Assembly (NCBI RefSeq): GCF_013376105.1
Contig: NZ_JAAMFM010000015.1
Coordinates: 29,237 to 93,236, forward strand
Direction: 5' to 3'
DNA length: 64,000 nucleotides
DNA from: Arthrobacter wenxiniae
GTDB lineage: Bacteria > Actinomycetota > Actinomycetes > Actinomycetales > Micrococcaceae
Under the pieces are notes generated by a model. It saw only the letters and a list, made by a program, of their open reading frames with translations. It had not been told where the DNA came from and made no database searches. Of this stretch, positions 36,227-44,979 are shown piece after piece. Each line of letters opens with the position of its first letter. Position 1 is the stretch's first letter. The position numbers were made by a program, and so were the translations under genes.

Positions 36227-37210
36227 ATGGCCGATGTGAGCCTGAGACAACTCGAGCTGTTCGCAGCCCTGCCAGATTTCTCCACGTCCAGTGCAGCTGC
36301 AGCCCATCTTCACATCTCAGAGTCGGCGTTGTCCCAGGCCATCACGGGGCTCGAGAAGACCGTAGGGGAGCAGCTGTGCGTGCGCCGCAAGGCAAGGGGC
36401 CTCACCCTGACTCCCGCGGGCCAGCACTTCGCGATGCAGGCCCGACTGATCCTCGCGGATACACGGGAGCTCGTCCTGGGCGACCGCCGGGGAGAGAAGC
36501 TGCGGGGCACCGTGAAGTTCGGCTGCTACGCCAGCTTCGCCACGAGCGTGGTGCCCGAGCTCCTCGAAGGCTTCCCGCGGAGGCATCCCGCGGTGGACCT
36601 CGAAGTCACGGTGGGCACCAACGAGGACCTGCTCGCCGCGCTCCAGTCAGGACGCCTCGACGTGGCCATCACGTACGAAAGGTTCCTGCCTGCCGGCTAC
36701 CGTCGCCGTGAGATCTACACGACCGAGCTCGAAGCCCACCTGCATCCGGACCACCCGCTCGCGGCGGGCAGCACTGTGGATCTCGCCGATCTCGCCGGCG
36801 AGCCACTCATCCTCTACGACGTGAGCCCGAGCACCATCAACATAGTCGAGGCGTTCGCCGCGCGCGGGCTCGAGCCCAGGGTCGCGGCCCGGGTCACCCA
36901 AATCATCCTCGTCGAGGCTCTCGTGGGCCGCGGCGTGGGGTACGGCCTGCTCATGTCCCGGCCCAACATACCCCCCATGAGCGTCGAGGGGCGGCCAGTC
37001 GCCATCCGCTCCTTCGACCCGCCTGTAACCCGATCCCACGTCGTGGGGATCTGGCCCGAGGACATGACACTCACGCGGCGGGCCGCGGCGCTGCTCGACT
37101 ACGCGGTCGAGAAGCTGGGCTGCCACGGCCGCGCAGACATAGCTCAGAACACAAGCACGTACGACGGCGCCGCCCCGCCTCATGCGGGCAGCGGCACTTC
37201 CCTGGAATAG
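36227..37210 (+). CDS. LysR-family transcriptional regulator
   Basis: A 327-residue regulator. The N-terminal helix-turn-helix is LRQLELFAALPDFSTSSAAA, then ESALSQAITGLEKTVG. The C-terminal effector domain begins LRGTVKFGCYASFATSVVPE and has LDVAITYERFLPAGY. ATG 36227 follows GAGGTGG. The divergent arrangement makes it the likely activator of the aromatic-acid module. Confidence 0.87.
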   Translation: MADVSLRQLELFAALPDFSTSSAAAAHLHISESALSQAITGLEKTVGEQLCVRRKARGLTLTPAGQHFAMQARLILADTRELVLGDRRGEKLRGTVKFGCYASFATSVVPELLEGFPRRHPAVDLEVTVGTNEDLLAALQSGRLDVAITYERFLPAGYRRREIYTTELEAHLHPDHPLAAGSTVDLADLAGEPLILYDVSPSTINIVEAFAARGLEPRVAARVTQIILVEALVGRGVGYGLLMSRPNIPPMSVEGRPVAIRSFDPPVTRSHVVGIWPEDMTLTRRAAALLDYAVEKLGCHGRADIAQNTSTYDGAAPPHAGSGTSLE

Positions 37211-37711
37211 GCGTTCAGGTCGGGCGAGGGATCGGCCAGATCCTCCGGGGAGAACACCCTGGGGCGCCCAGGAGCCGGTGTGCGGTCGAGTGGTCCGCCG
37301 ATGAGGTGACGCTTTCTACGGCGAAGAGCGCCGGGCCATGCTGCGGGCCGTCGAACGAGGAGACTGAGAACTTCCCCGCAGCGCGGCTGCCGTGGACCAT
37401 GCGGTGGTCGCCGGGACGTCCATGGGCCGGCCGAGCGGTCGGCTCGGCTGGATGTTGGTGATTCCCCCGCCACGGTCACCGGCATTGCGAGAATCAACTC
37501 TATGTTTGGCGCCAAGAAGCCCCAGCGCTTGAATTCTAGGAGTGGTTGCAGCGCCTGTGGTTTGCTGACCATCAATGGGCACTTTCGTGGCCGTTAGTGT
37601 GGGACATCCCCGTGCGGAATGCCGCCGACGATCGCGGGGCGATTCTGGCGCCGTGACGAAAGGTAAAGACTGAAGGCTCTTCGAATGTGTGAGGGTGTTG
37701 TGTTTGATGAG
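37211..37711. other. Intergenic stretch at the right end of the island
   Basis: About 500 bp with no gene I can support. Short open frames in several phases show no recognisable domain. The last bases before phoX resumes (GGCTCTTCGAATGTGTGAGG at 37675-37694, then GTGTTGTGTTTGATGAG) look like an insertion-sequence terminus of the ISL3 type. This is a tentative reading. Confidence 0.35.
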
Positions 37712-39382
37712 GCACCCGAGTTCGACTTCGCGCGGCAAACTCCCCAAGCGCGGGCAGGCCAGTCCGGCTACAACAACGACTACACGGAGGTCCTGCGCCA
37801 GCCCAACGGCAAGAAGGGCCTGCTGGTCTGCAACCACGAATACGTCAACCCGCAGATCATGTTCCCCTCGGCCCCTGCATCCGCCGCCGAGGAGGCGCAG
37901 CGCCGCGCGATCTTCCGCAACGCCGTCGGCATGACCGTGGTGGAACTGGCGCGCGGGCACAAGGGCCGGCCGTGGGACTACGTCCGCGGAGGCAGGCTCA
38001 ACCGGCGCATCACGGCGGACACCAAATTTGAGCTGACGGGCCCGCTCGCCGGCTCCGACTTCGTGAAAACAGCCGCCGACCCCACGGGCCGCTTTGTGCG
38101 CGGCACCCTCGTCGACTGCTCCGGCGGATCCACGCCCTGGGGCACCATCCTCTCCGGCGAGGAAAACTTCAATGGCTTCTTCCGCGCCGGCGGCACTTCC
38201 GCCGAGGACCGCCGCTACGGACTGGAAAACAAGGCCACGGGCATGGGCTGGGAGCTGGACGATCCCCGCTTTGACGCCCGGGGCGAGGACTACCGCAACG
38301 AGCCGAACCGCTTTGGCTACATCGTGGAGCTCGACCCGGAAGACCCCCATTCGGTGCCGCGCAAGCACACAAGCCTTGGCCGCTTCAAGCACGAGGGCGC
38401 CAACGTCATCATCGCCGACAACGGCAAGGTGGTGGCCTACTCGGGCGACGACGAGCGCTTCGACTACCTGTACAAGTTCGTCTCCAAGAACAAATACAAG
38501 AAGAACAACAAGGCGCACAATATGACGCTGCTGACCGAGGGGGACCTCTACGTGGCACAGTTCGCCGGCAACTCAGCCGGTGGAATTGACGGAACCGGCA
38601 CGGTGCCCGCCGACGGCAAGTTCGATGGCAAAGGCAGCTGGCTCCAGCTGGTGGTCAACGGCAGGAGCGCCGTCGCGGGAATGGGCGTCCAGGATGTCCT
38701 GGTCCACACGCGGCTGGCCGCGGACCAGACCGGGGCCACCAAGATGGACCGCTGCGAGGACGTGCAGCCGAACCTGCAAACCGGCAAGGTGTACGTCGCC
38801 TGCACGAACAACACCAAGCGCGGACTGCCCGGCCAGGCAGCCGCCGACGAAGTGAACCCGCGGACGGAAAACCGGGACGGCCACATTGTGGAGCTCACCG
38901 AGCGCCGCGGCGACGCCACCGCGTTCGACTGGAACCTGCTGATGCTTTGCGGCGACCCTGCCACGAACACGGAGACGTATTTCAGCGGCTTCCCGACCGG
39001 CGAGTTGAGCCCCATCTCATGCCCGGGCAACCTGGCGTTCGACACGCGGGGCAACCTCTGGATCTCAACGGACGGGGCGCCGTCGACGATCGGCTACAAC
39101 GATGGCCTGTTCAGGGTGGGCCCGGAGGGGCGCAACCGCGGCAACGTCCAGCAGTTTGCCTCCATGCCGCGCAACGCCGAAACCTGCGGGCCCGTCATCC
39201 ACGACGACGAATCCATGGCCTTTGTGGCCGTCCAGCACCCGGGCGAGGAGGGGACATACACGGTCCAGCACTCGTTCTTCTCCGACTACGTCCCCGCCGG
39301 TACGACGCCGGCCCCGGGCCAGGTGCGTGCGCCCCGCCCGTCGATTGTCCAGATGTTCCTCCAGGGCGCAGCGGGCAGCTAA
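37712..39382 (+). pseudogene. phoX: PhoX alkaline phosphatase, 3' fragment
   Basis: About 556 codons of the phosphatase catalytic part, without start or signal peptide. Visible family segments are GYNNDYTEVL, LLVCNHEYVNPQIMFP, GTILSGEENFNGFF, HTSLGRFKHEGANVI, AFDTRGNLWISTDG and the C-terminal RAPRPSIVQMFLQG. An in-frame ATG at 37685 supplied by the island could drive a cytoplasmic version, but PhoX needs Tat export to reach its substrates. The sequence itself shows no frameshift, which suggests the interruption is recent. Confidence 0.9.
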
Positions 39383-39431
39383 CAGCTCTGACGCGCCGAA
39401 CGTGAGGCGGGCAGGGCGCGCTACGCCGACA

Positions 39432-39495
39432 CAGGATGACGATACGGACATTTGACCCTGATATATCGACCTCAAATGACCGTCTCGTCATCCTG
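39432..39495. terminator. Large inverted repeat after phoX
   Basis: Arms 39432-39455 and 39472-39495 pair over 24 bp with two mismatches around a 16-nt loop; the outer AGGATGACGA/TCGTCATCCT is perfect. It lies 50 bp after phoX and 130 bp before the next operon. It lacks a T-run, so it may be a terminator, an operator or a repeat element. Confidence 0.55.
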
Positions 39496-39503
39496 CGCAT
39501 GGG

Positions 39504-39549
39504 ACCAATACGACCAGAACCGCGCTGCGTTGTACCAATACGACCAAAA
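39504..39549. promoter_or_regulatory. Direct-repeat operator candidate before the ABC operon
   Basis: ACCAATACGACCAGAA (39504) and ACCAATACGACCAAAA (39534) are 30 bp apart, close to three helical turns, and 76 bp upstream of the binding-protein start. Their spacing suggests a cooperative activator or repressor such as the CitB-type regulator encoded downstream. Confidence 0.5.
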
Positions 39550-39624
39550 GATTGATGTGCCTTGTGGCCGCCCGGAACATGAACAGCAGAACAATTCGTG
39601 TTCGACATCACAAAGGAGTGAACA

Positions 39625-40791
39625 ATGTTTGGCAATTCGACTTCACAGCCAGGTTCCCTCAGCCGCCGGAGCTTTGTGGGCCTGGGCGCCCTCGGCGCGG
39701 CCACCCTGGCTGCGGCCCTGACCGGCTGCGGCAGCACGGGCGGCGACAAGGCGGCCGCGGGTGCCGGCGGGTCCGGCACGCCCAGCTACTATCCGTCCGA
39801 CTATTCCAAGCTCATTGATGCGTCAAAGGCCGAGGGCGGGGCCCTCACCATCTACTCGAACACCGACCAGGAAAACTGGGCGCCGATCCTCCGGGACTTC
39901 AAGGCCAAGTACCCCTGGACCAAGGTCTCCGCGGACAACCTGGACAGCGACGAGGTTTTCCAGCGCCAGCTCAGCGAGTCCGCCACCGGCAAGGCCCCGG
40001 CGGACATGCTGGTCTCCAACGCCGTGCAGGCCTGGTCAAGCTACGCCTCCAAGCCGGACACCCTCATGGCCTATGATTCCCCGGAAACGAAGCAGCTGCC
40101 GGAGTTTGCCCAGCTGATGCCCAACGTGTGGGCCATGTCCCTGGACCCCGTGGGCATCGCCTACAACTCGGCCCTCATGAAGGACGCGCCCACCAGCATC
40201 GCGGACCTGGCCAAGGCTGTCTCCGCCAACCCCGGAAGCTTCAAGGACAAGATCACCACCCGCGACGTCAAGGGCGCCTGGGGCTTTAGCGTTTCGCAGG
40301 CCTTCGCGCAGGGCAACCCCGATGCCTGGACGGGCCTCGACGCGATCCTGCCTTCGGCGCGCCCGGAAACCTCCTCCGGCACCCAGAAGGAAAAGATCCT
40401 TTCCGGTGAGTACGAGGCGGGGTTCTTCATCAGCTCCGCGGTGGGCTACCCCGCGGAGAAGGCCAGCGGCGGGCTGCTGAAATTTGTCCTGCCCAAGGAC
40501 GGCACCGTGGTCCTGGGCCGCGGCATCGGCATCACCCCCAAGGCCCCACACCCCGCGACGGCCAAGCTGTTCCTCGACTTTGTCCTTTCCGAGGCCGGCC
40601 AAAACGCCGTCGCCGAGGGCGGGCTGAGCTCCTACCGGGACAACGTGGAGCTCACCGAGGGCCGTCACACCTACCAGGAAGTGGAAAAGCTGGCGGGCAA
40701 GGACGGGATCATCCGCGTCCCCTACAAGGTGGTCCCGGAAGCGGACGTCACCGCCTTCGTCTCCAAGTGGAACGCCAAGCTCGGCAAATAG
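39625..40791 (+). CDS. ABC transporter substrate-binding lipoprotein (iron/phosphonate type)
   Basis: A 388-residue family 1/6 binding protein of the Fe3+/2-aminoethylphosphonate/polyamine class. The signal has twin arginines (SLSRRSFVGLGALGAATLAA) and a lipobox with LTGC. The mature part has LTIYSNTDQENWAPILRDF and ATAKLFLDFVLSEAGQ, the usual end of FutA/AfuA-like proteins. AAGGAG precedes ATG. It heads an operon with a fused permease and an ATPase. Confidence 0.85.
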   Translation: MFGNSTSQPGSLSRRSFVGLGALGAATLAAALTGCGSTGGDKAAAGAGGSGTPSYYPSDYSKLIDASKAEGGALTIYSNTDQENWAPILRDFKAKYPWTKVSADNLDSDEVFQRQLSESATGKAPADMLVSNAVQAWSSYASKPDTLMAYDSPETKQLPEFAQLMPNVWAMSLDPVGIAYNSALMKDAPTSIADLAKAVSANPGSFKDKITTRDVKGAWGFSVSQAFAQGNPDAWTGLDAILPSARPETSSGTQKEKILSGEYEAGFFISSAVGYPAEKASGGLLKFVLPKDGTVVLGRGIGITPKAPHPATAKLFLDFVLSEAGQNAVAEGGLSSYRDNVELTEGRHTYQEVEKLAGKDGIIRVPYKVVPEADVTAFVSKWNAKLGK

Positions 40792-40830
40792 CATCAGTTC
40801 CCTTCCAACAGTGACCAGGCAGGCCCAGCA

Positions 40831-42594
40831 ATGACCACCACCCGCACGGAACGTGCAGTCAAACCGCCGGCGGGCCGGTCCGCCCTGCCGGCACCGAAGT
40901 ACCCCAGGGTCTTCGGTGCCGGGAGGGGGAGGATCGTCCAATACGGCGTCTTCATCCTTCTGGCGATCTTCGTCGTCGCCCCGATCGTCCCCATCTTTTA
41001 CCAGTCCTTCCGCGACCGCCCCCTGTACGAGGCCGGCGGGATCCTGACCGCCAGCAACTACGTCAAGCTCTTCACGGACGCCGGCTTCGGGCAGGTGGTC
41101 CTCAACACGGCCATCTTTGCCATCGGCACCACCGTGCTCACCCTCGTGATCGCCATCCCCATGGCCGTGCTTGTGGTCCGCACCAAGCTGCCCTTTGGGC
41201 GGGCCCTGGGCCTGTCGATGCAGTGGCCGTTCTTCATCTCCACGCTGATCCTCGGCTTCGGCTGGATCACCCTCTACGGGCCGGCCGGCTTCATCAGCGT
41301 CCAGCTCCGCCAGGTCCTCGGGTTCGTCCCCTGGAACCTCTACTCGCTGGGCGGCATGGCCGTCACCGAGGCCGTGGGGCTCGCGCCCATCGCCTACGTC
41401 TTCTGCGCCAACGCCCTGCGCCAGGCCGACGCCTCGCTGGAGAGCGCGGCCCGCGTTTGCGGCGCAGGCCCCGTGCGCATCCTTTTCAAAGTGGTGGTGC
41501 CCATGCTCCGCCCGCCCATTGTCTACAGCTCCATCCTGGTGTTCAGCATGTCGCTTGAGACACTCAGCGTGCCCCTGCTGTACGGCACCCCCGTGCGCAT
41601 CGAGGTGTTCTCCACCTTCCTCTACACGAACGGCCTGCAGTCCATCCAGCCCGACTACGGCATTCTTGGCGCGGCGTCCACCATCATCCTGGCCGTCACC
41701 ATCGCCACCGTGGCCATCCAGGCCAAGGTCCTCAAGAACGCGCAGCGCTTCATTTCCGTCCGCGGCAAGGCCACCCGCCCCCGCCCGCTGGACCTGGGCT
41801 GGATCCGCTGGGTCGCCGTGGTGGCGATCGTCATCTACATCATCTTCGGTGCGCTGCTGCCCATCCTCGGCCTGGTGTTCAGGTCCTTCACCATGATCTT
41901 CACACCCCTGCAGAACCCCTTCAGGACGCTCACGCTTTCCAACTACGAGCGCGTCTTCACTTTCCCCGTCTACGTCCAGTCCATCACCAACAGCGTGGTG
42001 GTGGCCGTCGCCGGCGCCGTCCTGGTCAGTGTCCTGGCCCTCCTCGCCGTCCTCGTGGCGCGGCGCTCGCCGTTCAAGTTTGCCCGCAGCGTTGAATACC
42101 TGGCCCTGGCGCCGCAGGCCATGCCGGGGATCATTGTCGGCATCGGCTTCTTCTGGGCGTTTGCCCTCACCCCCGGGGGCGGCTGGATCCAGGGGACCCT
42201 GATGGCCGTAATCATCGCCTTCGGCCTGCGCGCGCTGCCCACGGCGTTCGGCTCCATCGCCCCGGCCATCATGCAGATCGGCCGGGAGCTCGATGACGCG
42301 GCGCGCACCTCGGGCGCGGACTGGTTCGCCACGTTCTTCCGGATCCTGCGCACGCTCCTGCGCCCGGCCTTTGTGGGCGCCATCATCCTGGTGTTCGTGA
42401 CCATGATGAAGGAATATTCCGCCGCGCTGTTCCTCTCCTCGGCCAACACCGGGGTCATTGGAACCACCATGCTCGACCTTTGGGTGCAGGGCAACACCGG
42501 CTCCGTCGCCGCGCTGGCCACCATCCAAATTGCCATAACCGCCGTGTTTGTCGCCGTGGCGAACATGTTCATGAAGGGACACACCGATGCCTGA
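40831..42594 (+). CDS. ABC transporter, fused two-domain permease
   Basis: A 587-residue protein with two permease halves of about six membrane segments each. Each half has an EAA loop: ESAARVCGAGPVRILFKVVV in the first and DDAARTSGADWFATFFRIL in the second. This fusion is typical of FbpB/AfuB-like iron and phosphonate importers. Its end overlaps the ATPase start by 8 nt. Confidence 0.88.
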   Translation: MTTTRTERAVKPPAGRSALPAPKYPRVFGAGRGRIVQYGVFILLAIFVVAPIVPIFYQSFRDRPLYEAGGILTASNYVKLFTDAGFGQVVLNTAIFAIGTTVLTLVIAIPMAVLVVRTKLPFGRALGLSMQWPFFISTLILGFGWITLYGPAGFISVQLRQVLGFVPWNLYSLGGMAVTEAVGLAPIAYVFCANALRQADASLESAARVCGAGPVRILFKVVVPMLRPPIVYSSILVFSMSLETLSVPLLYGTPVRIEVFSTFLYTNGLQSIQPDYGILGAASTIILAVTIATVAIQAKVLKNAQRFISVRGKATRPRPLDLGWIRWVAVVAIVIYIIFGALLPILGLVFRSFTMIFTPLQNPFRTLTLSNYERVFTFPVYVQSITNSVVVAVAGAVLVSVLALLAVLVARRSPFKFARSVEYLALAPQAMPGIIVGIGFFWAFALTPGGGWIQGTLMAVIIAFGLRALPTAFGSIAPAIMQIGRELDDAARTSGADWFATFFRILRTLLRPAFVGAIILVFVTMMKEYSAALFLSSANTGVIGTTMLDLWVQGNTGSVAALATIQIAITAVFVAVANMFMKGHTDA

Positions 42595-43714
42595 AGTACA
42601 CGTCTCAGGACTGCATAAGAGGTTCGGCGACGTCACAGTGCTGAACGACATCAACTTCACCATCAAGGAAGGGGAATTCTTCACCCTCCTGGGCCCCAGC
42701 GGCTGCGGAAAGTCCACCACCCTCAACTGCATCGCCGGGTTGGAAACGCCCACCTCCGGCGCCATTACGGTGGACGGCGCGCCCTTTGTCGACACGAAGA
42801 AGAAGCTGTACGTCCCCACCGAGGAACGCAACCTTGGCATGGTGTTCCAGTCCTACGCGCTCTGGCCGCACATGACCGTGGAGGCGAACCTGGTGATGCC
42901 CCTGGCCATCCGCAAGGCGTCCAAGGAGGAAAAGGCCGTCCGCATCCACGAGGCCCTGGACACGGTGGGCCTGGCCCACCTGAAGGACCGCTACCCGCAC
43001 CAGCTTTCCGGCGGCCAGCAGCAGCGCGTGGCGCTGGCCCGCGCCCTGGTGTACTCGCCGTCGGTCCTCCTGCTGGACGAACCGCTGTCCAACCTGGACG
43101 CCAAGCTGCGCGAGCAGTCCCGGGCGTGGCTCAAGCGCCTGCAGGTGGAGCTCGGCATCACCACCGTCTACGTCACCCACGACCAGGACGAGGCCTTGTC
43201 CCTGAGCGACCGCATCGCCGTGATGTTTGAGGGGAACATGACCCAGATCGGGACGCCGGCCGAAATTTACGAGAAGCCGGCCACCGCCGCCGTGGCCGCC
43301 TTCGTGGGCAGCTGCAACTTCTTCACCGGGCTGCTCGAGGAGACGCGCGGCGGGATTGCGCACGTCCGCCTGGACAACACCGGCCTGGTCGTGAAGGTCG
43401 CCAGCAGCCTGGCCCTTGACCGGGGCGACGCCGTCACCGTTGCCGTGCGGCCCGAACGCCTCGCCATTACACCGGCGACGGCGGACGTCGCGGGGGAGAA
43501 CGTGCTCGACACCACGGTGCTCACCCGCTCCTACGTGGGCTCCCGCTACGAGTACGGGCTCAAGCTGGGCACCAACGTGGTCCAGGTCATTTCGCCCGCC
43601 GGGAACCTCGACGGCGATGTGCGCCTCGTGTTCGACGCCGGGGACGCGCTCCTGTATGCGGGGGCGGACGTCCCGTCGGCGGAAGCCGCCGAACTCATGA
43701 CGGTCGCCTCCTGA
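42587..43714 (+). CDS. ABC transporter ATP-binding protein
   Basis: A 375-residue ATPase. Walker A is [10 protein letters not shown], the Q-loop region [14 protein letters not shown], the signature [16 protein letters not shown] and Walker [18 protein letters not shown], followed by a TOBE-like C-terminal domain. It energises the upstream importer. AAGGGA lies before ATG. Confidence 0.92.
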   Translation: MPEVHVSGLHKRFGDVTVLNDINFTIKEGEFFTLLGPSGCGKSTTLNCIAGLETPTSGAITVDGAPFVDTKKKLYVPTEERNLGMVFQSYALWPHMTVEANLVMPLAIRKASKEEKAVRIHEALDTVGLAHLKDRYPHQLSGGQQQRVALARALVYSPSVLLLDEPLSNLDAKLREQSRAWLKRLQVELGITTVYVTHDQDEALSLSDRIAVMFEGNMTQIGTPAEIYEKPATAAVAAFVGSCNFFTGLLEETRGGIAHVRLDNTGLVVKVASSLALDRGDAVTVAVRPERLAITPATADVAGENVLDTTVLTRSYVGSRYEYGLKLGTNVVQVISPAGNLDGDVRLVFDAGDALLYAGADVPSAEAAELMTVAS

Positions 43715-43742
43715 GCAGGCGGCCGGGGAGGGTGGGGAATTG

Positions 43743-44951
43743 ATGGCAGTGCAGGGGCGTCCGCGGGCGGTCCTGTTCCTGCTGGCACACGCGGTGGTCC
43801 TGCAGGCCATCACCTTTGCCATGCGGCCCACCCTGTCCTATGCCGTCCTGGACGTGGGCGGGTCGCAGGCCCTGCTCGGCGTGGTGGTGGCCGCCTTTGC
43901 CGTGCCGGCTCTCATCCTGGCCCTGCCGGCCGGCCATGTCATTGACCGCACCGGTGAACGGGCATCCCTGCTCGCGGGCGCGGGGGCCCTGGTCGTGGCG
44001 GCACTGCTGGCGATCTTCGGCGGCGGTTCGGTGGGTGTGCTGCTGCTCGCCACGATGTTCCTGGGCGTGGGCCACCTGCTCTCGGTGATCGGTGAGCAGG
44101 CCATCGTGGCCAACACCACCAGCCGGGGGCAGTTCGACTCCAAGTTCGGGTACTTCACCTTTGCCTCGGCGCTGGGACAAACCATCGGCCCCCTGCTCCT
44201 GGCGCTTCCGGGCGACACGGTCCAGACGCCTCCGGTGGCCCTCATCTTCGTGGTGTGCGGTGCGTTGGGCGTCGTGTTGCTCGGGATTTCCTTCCTGGTC
44301 CGGAGTTCGGAGCGGTCCGCCGCGGCGGGGGAGCGGGCCCGCATGCTTCCCGCCGCGGCAACCCTCCTGCGCACCCCCGGCCTCATTCGCGCCCTCGTGG
44401 CCGGCAGCATTGTCCTGGCCTCGGTGGACCTGTTCCTGGCCTACCTGCCGGCGCTGGGGCACGGACGCGGCATCGCCGCCGCGGCCGTCAGTGCCATGCT
44501 GGTGGCCAGGTCGCTGCTGTCGATGTTCTCGCGGCTGTTCCTCGGCCGCATGGTCAAGCTGCTGGGCCGCCGCAGGCTCATGGTGTGGACCATTCTGGTC
44601 TCGGCCGCCGCCCTCCTGCTGTTCGCCCTTCCCCTGCCCCTGGCAGTCCTGCTGGCGCTTTCGGCAGTCTACGGATTCGCCATCGGCACGTGCCAGCCCA
44701 TCACCATGTCCTGGATTGCGGAGCTGGCAACCCCTGGCACGCGCGGGCTGGCCATGTCGCTGCGCCTGGCCAGCAACCGGCTGGGCCAGACGGTCCTGCC
44801 GTCCCTGCTGGGGACGCTGGCGGCCGCCGCCGGCGCGGCGGGCGTCTTCGTGGCGACCGGAGTCATGCTGGCCGGGGGCGCCTGGTCCGGGGCCGCCGTC
44901 GGGCAGGCCCAAAGTGGCGAGGGGCCGGACGATGTCCCCGCACGCCCCTAG
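43743..44951 (+). CDS. MFS transporter
   Basis: A 402-residue major facilitator protein with about 12 membrane segments (LPAGHVIDRTGERASLLAGA at the conserved loop 2-3; LGRRRLMVWTI after the central loop). ATG 43743 follows GGAGGG. It sits 28 bp after the ATPase and 28 bp before the sensor kinase, so it is probably co-transcribed. Substrate and direction are unknown. Confidence 0.8.
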   Translation: MAVQGRPRAVLFLLAHAVVLQAITFAMRPTLSYAVLDVGGSQALLGVVVAAFAVPALILALPAGHVIDRTGERASLLAGAGALVVAALLAIFGGGSVGVLLLATMFLGVGHLLSVIGEQAIVANTTSRGQFDSKFGYFTFASALGQTIGPLLLALPGDTVQTPPVALIFVVCGALGVVLLGISFLVRSSERSAAAGERARMLPAAATLLRTPGLIRALVAGSIVLASVDLFLAYLPALGHGRGIAAAAVSAMLVARSLLSMFSRLFLGRMVKLLGRRRLMVWTILVSAAALLLFALPLPLAVLLALSAVYGFAIGTCQPITMSWIAELATPGTRGLAMSLRLASNRLGQTVLPSLLGTLAAAAGAAGVFVATGVMLAGGAWSGAAVGQAQSGEGPDDVPARP

Positions 44952-44979
44952 GACCCGGCCGCTCTGGCAAAATGGGGGG

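Larger units (their letters stand above)
21851..37711. mobile_element. 15.86-kb genomic island interrupting phoX
   Basis: Boundaries are set by the phoX reading frame: left GACGCA then AGAGTC, right GATGAG then GCACCC. GCA occurs at both junctions and would be a 3-bp target duplication if real. Inside lie a polyol gene cluster with lower GC, decayed integrase and IS1380 sequences, and a higher-GC aromatic-acid module. No intact transposase or integrase remains, so the island looks immobile now. It probably arose in more than one step. Confidence 0.85.

Noticed and set aside
37685..39382. A complete phosphatase gene starting at ATG 37685
   Set aside because: The first nine codons come from the island, there is no export signal, and the missing N-terminal 131 residues are found at 21458-21850.
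40036..42840. A 934-codon open frame antisense to the ABC importer genes
   Set aside because: It is His/Gly/Glu-rich low-complexity sequence typical of the reverse strand of GC-rich genes; the forward genes have clear family motifs.
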